Part shown: positions 10,796 through 22,035 of the stretch, piece by piece
Position numbering within the stretch: position 1 is the stretch's first letter
Layout: every line of letters starts with the position of its first letter
NCBI GenBank assembly: GCA_963556255.1
Contig: OY744616.1
Coordinates: forward strand, 36,002,966 to 36,066,965
Length of the DNA: 64,000 nt
Reading direction: 5' to 3'
From: Allolobophora icterica
Taxonomy: Eukaryota > Annelida > Clitellata > Crassiclitellata > Lumbricidae
Notes under the pieces: model-generated
Told to the model about the DNA's origin: nothing
Databases searched by the model: none
What the model saw: the letters and a program-made list of their open reading frames with translations, nothing else
Made by a program: the position numbers and the translations under genes

Positions 10796-11487
10796 TATAC
10801 CCTGCCACGATACTCCATCCCACTGCACCGTCTCGACCCGAAAAGGCCACTTTCATACGACGTCAAGCAAGAAATCTGGCAGATGGAGCCCGAAGTCAGT
10901 CTGCGCTGTGCTGCGACCCACCTCGACACTTGAGGCAGGCCTATCTTTAGCTTCACCGCTAGTCTGCCTGCGCTCTTCTTATACTATTACTATTATACAT
11001 TAAATCTTTTATATCTACTCCGCTTTTTCTGCATAACTGGATCAGAACGATCCAAAACTGACTGTTATTGCGTAATCGTGGTTTCCCGGTGTTGCTTTAG
11101 CTGTGTATTCGATCTCTACGAAACAATTCACGATATGCATTCGTTACGAAGCGTGTCCAGAAGAGTAACGTGTAACGTTCTCACGCAGTGTGCAGGGCGA
11201 TGCGCCGGTTAGGCTTTGTTGAACAAACCTCGTCGACGATGGTCTCGATCAACCCCCGCGAGGACTTGATGATGGTCCCGCACTCTGACACGACGATGCG
11301 GACATACGATGGCATACTTAGCACCGTTCCATCCTTGTGGAGCAGCCTTCCATTAAAACATGTATTAACCCCACAGGCAGCTTACGAAACATTTCCAACT
11401 ATCATGTCTGAACTATTTTTACAAGATTTAGATAGCCACGTGAAGCGCCTCTGTAATGGTAACGAAAGGCGCTATATAAGAGACAGA
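10796..11487. other. intergenic with possible LINE/SINE tail
   Basis: No gene could be supported. The segment 11,445-11,487 (GCGCCTCTG, then AAGGCGCTATATAAGA) resembles the tail of the SINE at 14,282 and runs straight into the CA microsatellite. Confidence 0.4.
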
Positions 11488-12139
<652 letters not shown>

Positions 12140-12460
12140 AGTTATATTTTGGCAAACAAGTTCTGCATTGGCTCCCTATCCCGCAGCGAATCGCTTATCG
12201 GGTCTCTGCCTTAGAGTGGCACTGCCTCACGAACAAGGCCTCTGTATATTTGCAAGAGTTTTGCCGCTCCAACCTGAATGTCTAGCGCCGTGTGGTTCTC
12301 TGCGCCCATTCAAGCAGGCTGAGCTTCTGACTCCCTGTTCGCATACTATAGGCAGCGCCGTGTTTTTTCCGTCTCTGGCCCAGCAATCTGAATATTATTT
12401 TATTCTGCGAGAGGTGCTTTATATATTTCTAGATAGGATGCGATGCTATGCGAAAACAAA
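12140..12460 (+). pseudogene. CR1/L2-like LINE reverse transcriptase relic (C-terminal end)
   Basis: The plus-strand frame beginning at about 12,165 reads LHWLPIPQRIAYRVSALEWH, the diagnostic post-RT block of CR1/L2/Rex-type LINEs, then NKASVYLQEFCRSNLNV. In-frame stops follow, so it is dead. It ends near GAGAGGTGCTTTATATATTTCTAG, like the LINE tail seen at 21,605-21,650. It lies just upstream of segmental duplication copy A. Confidence 0.7.
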
Positions 12461-12520
12461 GTGTAGGACACTATAGGGCCTAATATATGATGTCTATGGT
12501 AGGACATGACGTACATCGTG

Positions 12521-12528
12521 TGACGTCA
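12521..12528. promoter_or_regulatory. CRE-like palindrome upstream of F-box gene A
   Basis: TGACGTCA lies 230 bp upstream of the start codon. The same site is kept in copy B at 23,457-23,464 within a conserved block, so it may be a promoter element for CREB/ATF-type factors. Confidence 0.45.
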
Positions 12529-12757
12529 CAATACACCTTTTCCAGACGCCATCATCAATTCGGACCGACAACATCTTTAATTTTAATATCAATGTAATTA
12601 ATTAATTAATTTGCTTTTGCAATAGCGTTTGTGTTTCGATTAACTTAGCATTTACCTACTACCTTTTGGTGTTGTTGGTGTTTCCTGCAATATTGACATT
12701 CATTGTGTCAGTAGGGGACGTTTATTCTTCTGCTATTTCTAATGCGCCCCTAACACT

Positions 12758-15700
12758 ATGTCGAGGAAACGAAAATCACGTGAATCCAATAATGATGGGC
12801 AAACGACTGACGGCTCAGAACGTAAGTTCAGAAAGTTGTTGATAATTCGCTTTATAATTGTTTACAGTTTCAGTGACTAAATCAGTTTCTTATGATAAAC
12901 AATTGGAATTCCGATCAGAACTTCATAGCCAATCCTTCGCGCAGTTTTGTCTGTTTATGCATATTCAGTAGTGTAGGCTCCGCGGTAGCACATGCAACGA
13001 CGAGCTTTTTTGCATAGCTCTGTGCAAATATAAAAATTGTGATGATGATAGTTATCCCACCACTGAAGCCACAGCACTATTGTACGAGGCCGAGACTGCG
13101 CGACCGAGTAATACCTTTGGCGGACAATCTAGCGAGAAAATTCTTTGACAAGAATACTCTATATTGTATAAACTATATGTAAACCAAAGTGCGGTTTAAG
13201 CAGTTGGTATTAATAAAGAATATATTTACTTACTTATTCATGATTGTTCAAATTTAAAATCTCTTTTTCTTCAAATCGCAGACCTCTATAAAGTGCAATG
13301 TATGCTCTGCTAATTCCGAGCAATAGTCTATGTAACTGTATATTAAGTGACACTTTTCAAACTGTTTACAATAGGCTATTGCAACACTTGTTTTAACTGA
13401 CACTTTGCAATCTTTTAATTTTGTATGCGTTATTGTAACAAAGTTTGGTCGTTGTCTCGCACTAATAAAGATCACTCAGCCTACCTTCTTATTCTGCTTC
13501 TAGCACTATTCCAAGAAGAAAACAATGCTAAACGTGCAAAACTCAACGCACTGAGTGACACAACGGTAAGTTATATAACATTGAACTGTAATTCCAAATT
13601 TTTCATGGGATATAGACTTTGCGATTTCATTGAACAGTGAGGTTTATAGTCTGTTAGTAGTTGCCATGCTTTTTCTCTAGCCAAATGGCCTTATTATAGT
13701 ACTCAAGTTGCATAATGACTTAGTCACTAACAACCCTTCAACGGCGAGCTACAGCGGTTTCCCAGTCGCTTTTAGCACACTGTCGTCGCTAAAGTGTTAA
13801 TGCAATGTCATATCAGCAGAAAGATCCAATATGTTTGAAGCTTTCCGATGAAAACTAATTAAAAGTTAAATAGAAAAATGTCAATAACTAGGGACTAAAA
13901 GGCCCTAAAATATGAGAAAATGTTATGCTTGTTAATATTACCAACAAAGTAAAACCGCCAAAGATAGGTTCGATCGATCTTACTTACTCCCCTCTCCAGT
14001 GTGAGAATTGCAGAGAAAAAAAACTGGGGGTTAGACTTTGATGAGTTTCATCCACAAGAAGTTGAATATTTTATCCGTATTTTGCAAACTGAGAAAATTC
14101 AAAAATGCAATAGAAAGCTTAAACTCCTTAAAGTGCTGACATCACCAAATTTATTAGTATACAATTCACATGGTCACAAATCTCACAATAAACCAGAGCA
14201 TTACTTTACTAGTAACCCACAAAGTGAATTGTGAAAGAAAATGCTAAAATATATGCACAACATACTCACACTAGCACAACTGGGGCGTGGTGGCTCAGTG
14301 GTAAGTTCGGCGCCTTGTGACCGGAGGGTTTCAGGTTCGAATCCCACTCTAGCCGCTGCGTACGGACCTTGGGCAAGTCCTTCACTCGCAATTGCTCGTG
14401 GCGCTTCGGCGTGAAAATTCCGGCACAGTATCAAATGCTGTAGTCGGGAGCGCCTCTGAGTAGTAGTAGACTTCGAGAGGCGCTATAGAAATATCCGGAA
14501 TAAAAATTAAAATAAAAACTGAGGGAGTTGGAAACGACCCCCTAGGGTGTGCAATGAAGACTTAACTGAGGATCCTAGACTTAACTGAGGGTCCTAAGAA
14601 AGACTAGGGGATTGAACCCTCCCCCCCAAACCCTCGACAATTCTCACCGTCCCCTTCCCATTAATCTTGTGAATAAGCCACCTAACCAGCATCAGCTGTG
14701 ATGTAAGAAGTTAGTTCTGGGCTGCGTTCAGTTACTTTACTTGTTTTTAATTCAGCTTAACTTCCTAATGTATGTTGACATTGAAAGTATGCTATGTATG
14801 TATTGCTGTAATCTGTACAACTCTGCTTGAAAATTGTTCCACTTCGTTGATCTTATGCTTAAGAAGTGCGTTAACATATGTGATATCTTTACGTTTACAT
14901 GTAGCTACACGATCTACCGATCGAGCTACTTCAAAGTATCCTCGTTAAAGCCGTTGCTATGGAAGTGATGGATTTGAAACTGGCCAAATGTGTGTGGAAA
15001 GAAAAAGCTGATCTGGTAATACAGGAAAGCCGACTAAGAACTGTCTGTTCTCAATGGAACGACATCCTTACGACCAACTCCTTCCGAACTGAACTATGCC
15101 AAACTCTTGATGACACTGGTTAGTTCGTGAAATAAGGAAGCGTTATTCGTAATATTAAATAAGCTTTATTCTTGCTAACGATATTCGAAGACATGAAATT
15201 AGAACAGAGTTTTTCAAACTGTGGTCCGCGGACCCCTGGGGGTCCGCGAAGGATTTTGCGGGGGTCCGCGAGAGCGTTCTGAAAATAATGTGATTTATAG
15301 TGTGCCTGTAACTGTATGATCCACAAGGATCCAATTGGGTATTCGATCACACCAGTTTTGTGATGCTGCTAATAGTTATTCTTTACGTACTAGGGCCTAC
15401 AGTGACGTAAATAAAATGTAGGCTTATGGTCACGTTACATTTCTAGCCTAATAACACGTGTGTTTTTATAAAATTTAATATAAGGCCTATAATTTCTGCT
15501 AATCGACTGCCAATCATTTCTGCATCCAATGTAAGCGCGATGTATTTGAAGCCTTCATCAGAAGTAGGCCTACAACTAGATTCCATTTAAAAAAGTTTAA
15601 GCTATTCACAAAACAAACTTTGAAAGTCTACAAGTGTTTCATTTAGAAAATCAACACTGAATATGAGCCTGGTTGTTTTTTCCATGGATGAAACACCGAA

Positions 15701-18700
15701 GCTCTAGCTAGGACTCTAGGCTAGTTGTTTTTACATAAACGCTATAATATTTATTATTATTTTCTTCTAATTGTAACTCTGGACTGACTTGGGTTTTCTG
15801 AAAAAAAACACACTTGCTCTATAATAGTCTATAGCATTAAGTATTACAAGACATAGTTAGCTTTAAAAAATGTCAAAAATGGACTTGTGGTTCCTCCAGT
15901 GAAGGCTTCATTTGCAATATGCTGGTCTATTTCCGGATTGTGTACTCTGGACTTGTAGAATTATAAATTTGTGGAATTCGCCTGGTTTTAGCCTTTAGAT
16001 GAACGATAATACAGAGATTTTCAAAGCATATCCCTATTTCGTTCACGTTCGCTGTTATATGCTAACTATATAATTTTGCTGTTTGTATTATGGATAACTT
16101 TCTGAAACGTAAGAAAACAGTGCTTAGGCCTATCCAAACTAGCACCAATTACGGACAGTTTTTGCAAAGCAAAGCAAGCACATCCCTCTCGCTGACATTA
16201 CTGGCTTTTGGCGAAACCGATGTTATTCATTTCTTTTAAAAATGACTGTGTTCCATAGTTATTGCAAGGAGTTAATAACAATTTATTTAGTGTTACTTTT
16301 TATATTATAATAGTCCTCAGCGTCATAAATAAGCAAGCGTGTATTGTGGAAATAGTCTATCTGCCTGTTATTTTTATTAAATTTTAAGGATAAATTTTGC
16401 TTTGTAAATACTGGGGGTCCGCGAGCTATGCCTAGAAAAAATAGGGGTCTCTGGTCCAAAAAGTTTGAAAACCTCTGAATTAGAATTAAGGTCAATGCAC
16501 CAGGACTCTGAATTAACGTAAAACTGAGCCATCTATGAATAAGCGTTTAAGTTATTCCTATTATTAAATGAGCTCTATATTCTCTCTTAGGATATTAGAA
16601 AACCTGACATTCGAATTAAGGTCAATGCGTCAGGACTTTTAATTAGTGTAAAACTGGGCCGCCATGAATAAGCTGGTCTCATGTGCCTGGTTTGAAGTAC
16701 CGCTTTATAATTTTTTCAGAATGCATTTACGATTTAGGCGCGTAGCCATCTCAATGCCTCGTTGCCTACTCTTCTAAATGACGGTATACGGTCAGCGTGC
16801 TCTCTGTGGCTGAATTGGCTAGATATGCAAAAAGGGAGCAGAAATCTTAAACTAAATTTCTGTTCTGGCGGGAATTTGAACTCCAACTCTCGGTTGACAC
16901 TCCAGCAGTGTAATACTAAAACTATGTGCACAAGGCTGACCTTTTTGGAGACAAGTTTTCTGGTATACGGCTTAAATTGATCAGTTCCTTCGCATTGGAC
17001 AAATTTCTTCATCCAAATTCCACACCTCCTATCACGGACTACTTTTCTACCAACTATTCTGGTAGAAGTTCGAACACATCTTTTCCTCGCCTAACAAAAC
17101 TGGCCTCCTTGACACCATTCCTACTTGGTTTCTGAAAGAGTGCTTTGTTGTCTTGCGTCCAACCATTACATCGATTATCAATTTCTCATTGCACAAGGGA
17201 TCCTTTCCATCAGAAATTGCTCATGCCGTTCATCTGCTGCTTAAGAAACCTCTCATGACCCTGATGATCTGTCAAATCACAGGCCAATCTCAATTTTTAA
17301 AATTGTATATCTAAAACCCTTGAACGAAGTCATGAATCGCATGCAAACTCACCTATAATCAAACTCACTGATCTCCCCTTTTCAGTCTACATATAATAAG
17401 TTTCACTCAACAGAATTCGCACTCTTGCTGTTCATAATGACACCATATGCTCAATAGACAGGGGTAAGGTGACTTGTCGATTTATCTGCTGCTTTTGATA
17501 CTGTGGGTCATACTCTTCTTCTTCATAGTCTCGAGCATGGGTTTGGGATCTCTGGTCCTGCACTAAATTTGTTTAGTACTTATCTTAGGCCGCGCACTCA
17601 ATCAGTGTATTTAAATGGCAATAATAATTAATCTAGTACATTGTTGGCATGCGGTGTTCCACAGGGTTCTGTGCTTGGTCCTCTTTTGTCTGCATTATGA
17701 ACCACACCATTAGGAACATTGCTAGATGATCATTCGCTGGGATATCATTTCTATGCTGATGATACTCAAATAATCATTCGTTAATTTAAAACATGCAGCT
17801 ACGAAGCACCATCAAACTCGTAATATCAAGGCACATATGTAAATGTGAAGGTCCTTACACACCCTATCATGTTTACACACAGAAACACATAATCTTAACA
17901 TAACTCAAACTGTTTCCGGCAATCGTATCCTGGAAATGATATGATAAATTACCATATAAATTACTACAAACATTACATGTGAGGTTTGGGATCTCTGGCA
18001 ATAATAATTAATCTAGTACTTTGCTGGCATGTGGTGTAACACAAGGTTCTATCATTTCTATGCTGATGATACTCAAATAATCATTCGTGCGATATCATTT
18101 CTATGCTGATGATACTCAAATAATCATTCGTGCGATATCATTTCTATGCTGATGATACTCAAATAATCATTCGTGCGATATCATTTCTATGCTGATGATA
18201 CTCAAATCTATCGGTTGATGCCTTGTGCATTACACACCGGCGCAATAGAAGTTACTAATTACAACTACAATTAATGTCGCGCGTCCCCATACGAACCATA
18301 CACACGGATAAGTCTAGACAAGTTACAGCTCACACTGACGCGCGACTGCAATATTTAACTTTTCGGCGTGTCGTCCGATACAGCATATCTACGATCAAGT
18401 TCATTTTAAGTTTGAAGTTAATTGTGCATGCTTTTCCTTGACGTCTGAAGTATAGCATGCATAATTGCATATAGCAGAGTCAATTTCCTGACTAGTCTTT
18501 ACACGGTTGAATGCATGTGCTTTGATAATTATATTCACATTTTAGGAATATTTCTTTTAATACGTGCCATTTCTTTTGCGCAATAAATAATGCAGCGTAT
18601 ACTATTTTCAGCTGAGGAAACGATTCGTTTGGAAATTTTGCACGAGTTTCGGATCAAGCCAGGAAGCAGCCGTGTGACTACAATGGGAGATGAAATATTT

Positions 18701-19474
18701 CTACTACTGGAAAAGGATTGTGTTATCAACGTTTACAACCGCAACAGGATCAACAGTAAGGTAAAGGCGAACGATGTCATCCAGCTACCAAGAAATAATG
18801 AACCGGTGTACATGGCAGCATGCAGCGTGTCAAACTGCCTGTATGTAGGTCTGCTAGCAGAAGACTTCAGCCTTTCAGTCTTACGAATTACGAAAGAGGA
18901 AGAACATCAGTTTGACATATCTCCATGGATACAGGATCACAGGCTGCCAATTTCTATGATGAGCGTCTCCGCCAATGGTAGCCTAATAATCCTTTCATTC
19001 CAGGAAGGAGATTATCCTATTGTAATAAGCATATATAATGCGAATGGTTCCTTGCAACATGAAATTCAGTCCCGAGACATTGATGCGGAACGCTATATGG
19101 GCATGATGCAAAGATCAAATGGAAACATTGTATTGTCTTACATCAACTACCAAGATAACGAAGCAACCTTGTTGGAGTTTGATACGAGTGGAAGCGAGGT
19201 ACTTAAGTATGATTCATCATTTAGTGAAGAGTGTACTGTGAATTTTGCAGATAGTTATGGTAGAGTTATGATAAGTGAACCATTCGAAAGAATGGAGCTT
19301 TTAGATTCTGAATTTAATCTCCTGGGTATGTACAGTCTTGAGCAGGATGAAGGCAGGAGTCTTTTTCTCAAAGACTTGCACTACGAGAGCGAGAGAAATG
19401 AGATTGTGCGTATTCATGGTGACAAGGCTGCCAAGACCAAAGTTTTAACCATCTTCCGTTTCACAGAAGATTAA
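12758..19474 (+). CDS. F-box / beta-propeller protein, copy A (four exons)
   Basis: Proposed join: 12,758-12,821, 13,504-13,565, 14,905-15,118 and 18,612-19,474. This gives 1,203 nt and 400 residues. Every junction has a GT donor (GTAAGT, GTAAGT, GTTAGT) and AG acceptor, phases match, and the same four junctions recur in copy B. Residues 1-42 are basic and polar (MSRKRKSRES start), possibly nuclear-targeting. Residues about 43-105 form an F-box (DLPIELLQSILVKAV, then VCSQWNDIL). The rest holds about six repeated beta-rich units ending in motifs such as VISIYNANG, LLEFDTSG and LTIFRF, as expected for a WD40/NHL-like propeller. F-box proteins bind Skp1 and present substrates to SCF ubiquitin ligases, so the propeller is the likely substrate-binding part. 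The exact family is not recognised. Confidence 0.8.
13050..13231 (+). mobile_element. short retroelement insertion in intron 1, copy A
   Basis: Copy B lacks this stretch: it reads GATAGTT then CTCATGATTGTTC with nothing between. The insert ends in TATTAATAAAGAATATATTTACTTACTT, a tail (polyadenylation-like word plus TTAC repeats) that recurs inverted at about 62,905-62,950. It was therefore gained after the duplication. Confidence 0.65.
13997..14234 (+). other. conserved segment of intron 2, copy A (possible lost or cassette exon)
   Basis: Following a CCCCTCTCCAG acceptor-like word is a stretch that reads CENC, then a frame change, then DFDEFHPQEVEYFIRILQTE. The counterpart at 31,362-31,470 keeps one frame through CENCRKKTGG and DFDEFHP, but its acceptor reads CTCAA. 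Neither copy is both spliceable and open, so it is probably a decayed exon or old insertion. Confidence 0.35.
14282..14518 (+). mobile_element. tRNA-derived SINE in intron 2, copy A
   Basis: The head has box A (TGGCTCAGTGGTAAGTTCG) and box B (GGTTCGAATCCC). The body includes CTTGGGCAAGTCC, and the tail is GAGGCGCTATAGAAATA then an A-rich run. Copy B reads through the site without it, which proves insertion. The acceptor stem does not pair, so this is not a functional tRNA gene. Confidence 0.85.
14905..15118 (+). CDS. exon 3 of F-box gene A (F-box domain)
   Basis: 214 nt, entered in phase 0 after TTTACATGTAG and left in phase 1 before GTTAGT. It encodes the whole F-box core: LPIELLQSIL, then TVCSQWNDILTTNSFRTEL. 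Confidence 0.82.
15197..16485. mobile_element. hAT-family non-autonomous transposon with 8-bp TSD, in intron 3 copy A
   Basis: The element proper is 15,205-16,477 (1,273 bp). It starts CAGAGTTTTTCAAACTGTGG and ends with the inverted counterpart AAGTTTGAAAACCTCTG. It is flanked by perfect AATTAGAA on both sides. Subterminal GGTCCGCGG/GGTCCGCGAG words are typical of the Charlie/ZBED-like hAT MITE type. No transposase frame was seen. Copy B has the empty site with a single AATTAGAA. Confidence 0.9.
16937..18268 (+). pseudogene. CR1/Jockey-like LINE relic in intron 3, copy A
   Basis: Broken plus-strand frames show reverse transcriptase blocks in order: ISNFSLHKGSFPSEIAHA-like sequence (about 17,170), AAFDTVGHTLLLHSLEHGFG (about 17,490), GVPQGSVLGPLL (about 17,650) and FYADDTQIII (about 17,750). 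Stops and indels interrupt it. Copy B lacks it, with ACAAGGCTG joined straight to the TCGCATGTCCCC block. Its 3' part is a 43-bp tandem array. Confidence 0.75.
18052..18208 (+). repeat. 43-bp tandem array made from the LINE YADD segment
   Basis: About four units of TATCATTTCTATGCTGATGA followed by TACTCAAATAATCATTCGTGCGA. The same words occur once in the LINE frame at about 17,740-17,780. The period is not a multiple of three, so this is a DNA-level amplification. Confidence 0.9.
18612..19474 (+). CDS. exon 4 of F-box gene A (beta-propeller)
   Basis: 863 nt to the TAA at 19,472-19,474, entered in phase 1 after CTATTTTCAG. It encodes the propeller units. An in-frame ATG at 18,590 lies upstream of the acceptor, but copy B shows the same splice site, so the spliced reading is preferred. 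Confidence 0.82.
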
Positions 19475-19711
19475 ACCACTCGAAAGGATATTGACGATTG
19501 GGACAATTTCTATTAAATAATTTCGATATCTCTTGGAATGGGTGCCATGGCTACTAATATCTACAATTGTAAATAACTAAACTGTGTTAAAGACTTGTGC
19601 GATATACATCGAGAATTCGTTTACATGAATCGGATTATGCCTTAAATCGTTCCTCCATAATTCGTGCTTTTTTATTTTAATAAAATTCTGCTCTTACCTC
19701 TAATGACATGT

Positions 19712-20032
19712 ACACTGTAGCAAAAATAGGCAGGGCCGGATTAAGACCCGGTGGCCATAAGCCAAGAACCGGGTTAAGACATCCAGAGGCCCTAACCCCT
19801 AACCCCAAAGCAAAGCCAATATTATTACCAAAGTACGGGTGCCAGAACACAAAGTTCTAAACGTACGTGATAAGCTATGTTTTTCGAATGAGAAAGGCCT
19901 GTATATAGGCTAAATAATAATACTTGCATTGCACGCATACCGTTAACTAATCACTTTACCATTTTATAAGCATTATATAATAATCATTTTAAAATTGTTT
20001 TATTAATATTTAAGTAGCAAAACAGATCCTGT
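19712..20032. mobile_element. left arm of a diverged TIR element interrupted by a LINE
   Basis: GGGCCGGATTAAGACC, then CATAAGCCAAGA, near 19,735 is the inverted counterpart of CTTATGCTTTAATCCGGCA near 21,370-21,386. This suggests one short DNA transposon split by the RTE-like LINE. It is a diverged match and no transposase was seen. Confidence 0.45.
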
Positions 20033-21205
20033 AGCGACCGGATCTTCACATTGAGACAAATCATAGAGATATGCGTGGCGGGAAATACAAATATACTTGT
20101 CAACTTCATAGATTTCCAAAAAGCTTTTGACAGTGTTCAGAGACCAGCGGTGTGGAACATTCTCGCGCAATATGGAATACCGGGAAAAATTATAGACGTC
20201 ATAAAGGGAATGTATACAGAAAGCAGATGCACGGTGAGAGTAGAAGGGAGACTGGGGGAATGGTTCCAGATTGTCACGGGAGTGCGGCAAGGATGTATCT
20301 TATCGCCGTTGCTGTTCCTGTTAACGATTGACTGGGTATTGAGGAGAAGCACGGAGGAGGGAAGATGGGGTTTAGAGTGGAGAGGAGCCGAGAGGCTAAC
20401 AGACCTGGACTTTGCAGACGATATAGCGCTACTGGAAGATACATGGGAGGGAATGAGCGAGCTCACGGGCAGAGTGGAAAAAGAGGCAGGATTGGTTGGA
20501 TTAAGAATCAATACTTCAAAAACAAAGATCATGAAAGTGGGAAAATGGGAGACGAAAGAGAACATCAAAGTTGGGGAAGATGTAATAGAGGAGGTGGAGG
20601 ATTTTTGCTATCTGGGAAGTGTACTTGCAAACAATGGTAGCTGTGACAAGGAGATCAGAGTTAGGCTGGGAAAGGCTAACGCCACATTTGGAAGATTAAA
20701 CAGCATATGGAAAGACAAAGGACTAAGCATCATAACAAAGACAAGACTATACAAGGCCTTGGTCCTGACAACATTGCTATATGGAGCGGAAACATGGCCT
20801 ATGACGAAAGCTAATCAGAAGAAACTAGAGGCGGCTCATCATCGGTGGCAGAGAAGGATACTAGGGGTCACGTGGAAAGACAAGATAAAGAATGAAGATA
20901 TAAGAAAGAGAACGGCTATGGAAAAAATGGAGGATATGCTGATGAGAGCACGCCTACGCTGGCTGGGACATATGCACAGATCAAACAGTGAAAGAATCGC
21001 GAAGCAGTCACTGAACTGGACTCCATCGGGATGGAAGAGGAAACGTGGGAGGCCGAGAAAGACCTGGCGAGCCACGGTCGTGCAGGATCTGGAGGACGGA
21101 GAGATGACATGGGAGGAGGCTGAGGGAGCTGCAGAGGACAGAGTGATGTGGAGGAGCTGTGTCGCCCGATGCGCTACAAGCGCGTGGAAGGACTAAGGTC
21201 TAAGG
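20033..21205 (+). pseudogene. 5'-truncated RTE-like LINE, reverse transcriptase frame open
   Basis: A continuous frame from about 20,033 to TAA at 21,194-21,196 begins inside the RT domain (DRIFTLRQIIE). It contains DFQKAFDSV (motif A), VRQGCILSPLLF (motif B) and FADDIALL (catalytic motif C). The thumb and tail follow: LLYGAETWPMT, RRILGVTWKDKI, RWLGHMHR and GRPRKTWR. No endonuclease domain is present, so it is truncated at the 5' side. It ends in AAGGTCTAAGGTAAG, like the short repeated tails of RTE elements. About 388 residues remain; it cannot move on its own. Confidence 0.85.
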
Positions 21206-21590
21206 TAAGCAAAACTTGCACTTTACAGAACTCAGTATGTTATTATTACTACTGCACCTGGATTATTTAAAATTATACAAAATTAGGAATTTGCTCCGGA
21301 TTTTTTGAGGGCCCTCAGAAACGTTGTGAAACTTGTGGGGCCCTATTAGCCGTGACTTAGTTGGCTTATGCTTTAATCCGGCACTGAAAATAGGATGTTC
21401 AACCACGCCCGCACCCGGTTGCTTGTCGGCCGTAGCTAGGGAGGTTTTTTCGGTGTTTAAACACCCCCCTTCGAAATGAATTTTAAATGCAAAAATGAAA
21501 TAATGCATTTTCTAACACACGGTGTAAGAACTAAGAGGACTCATATGAACTTTAGATGAGGCGGCTCTACAACGCCTTGGTGTCAGCTTC
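21206..21590. other. right arm of TIR element, then unassigned sequence
   Basis: 21,296-21,386 pairs with the arm at 19,735. The remainder shows nothing coding. Confidence 0.4.
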
Positions 21591-22035
21591 TCACGTAGAG
21601 CTTGGGTAATTGTATTGTATTGTATTGTATCTGGACATTAATAAAGCACCTCTCACATGTTCGCTAAACAGAGGCGCTCCCAGTGCGAAAGACCCAATGA
21701 ATAGAAAGTGGTTTAAAGACAGCGGAACGAGGCGCTTCGGCCACCAGCTAATAAAGAGGCGCATGTCAATGAAGTGAGTTGATTCCAAAGAGCAAGACCA
21801 CTGCACGAAAATGCTCGAGTTTTGGCCATACTAGTTTTGCCTTGTGGGACAAAAAGATCATGGCGGTTAAGCGATCGTAATGGACGGAGGAAAGGAGCTG
21901 AAACTGGCAGACGAACGAGGTCACAGAGGTAACTAAGCCCGTATACAAGACCGAAGGACTACAGTGAGAACCTTAAGCTGAATCCGAGCAGTAAGGGGAA
22001 GCCAATGAAGATGATCGAAGGGCATCTGTAATTGG
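21591..22035 (-). mobile_element. probable LINE 3' end, minus strand
   Basis: On the minus strand GAGAGGTGCTTTATTAATGTCCAG leads into ATACAATACAATACAATAC, a pentanucleotide tail like LINE termini. The word GAGAGGTGCTTTAT also ends the relic at 12,410. Upstream reading frames are broken. Confidence 0.4.

Larger units (their letters stand above)
12488..19711 (+). repeat. segmental duplication, copy A
   Basis: From the GTCTATGGTAGGACATGACG block at 12,490 to the CTCTAATGACATGTA block near 19,710 this is collinear with 23,421-34,143. Promoter-proximal sequence, all four exons, intron ends and the 3' UTR (TTTTAATAAAATTCTGCTCT) are all shared. Differences are mostly insertions: a short retroelement (13,050-13,231), a SINE (14,282-14,518), a hAT (15,205-16,477) and a LINE (about 16,937-18,268) in A, and an LTR element in B. 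Confidence 0.9.

Noticed and set aside
14282..14356. Apparent tRNA gene
   Set aside because: Boxes A and B are present but the acceptor stem does not pair, it continues into a SINE body, and the paralogous locus is an empty site.
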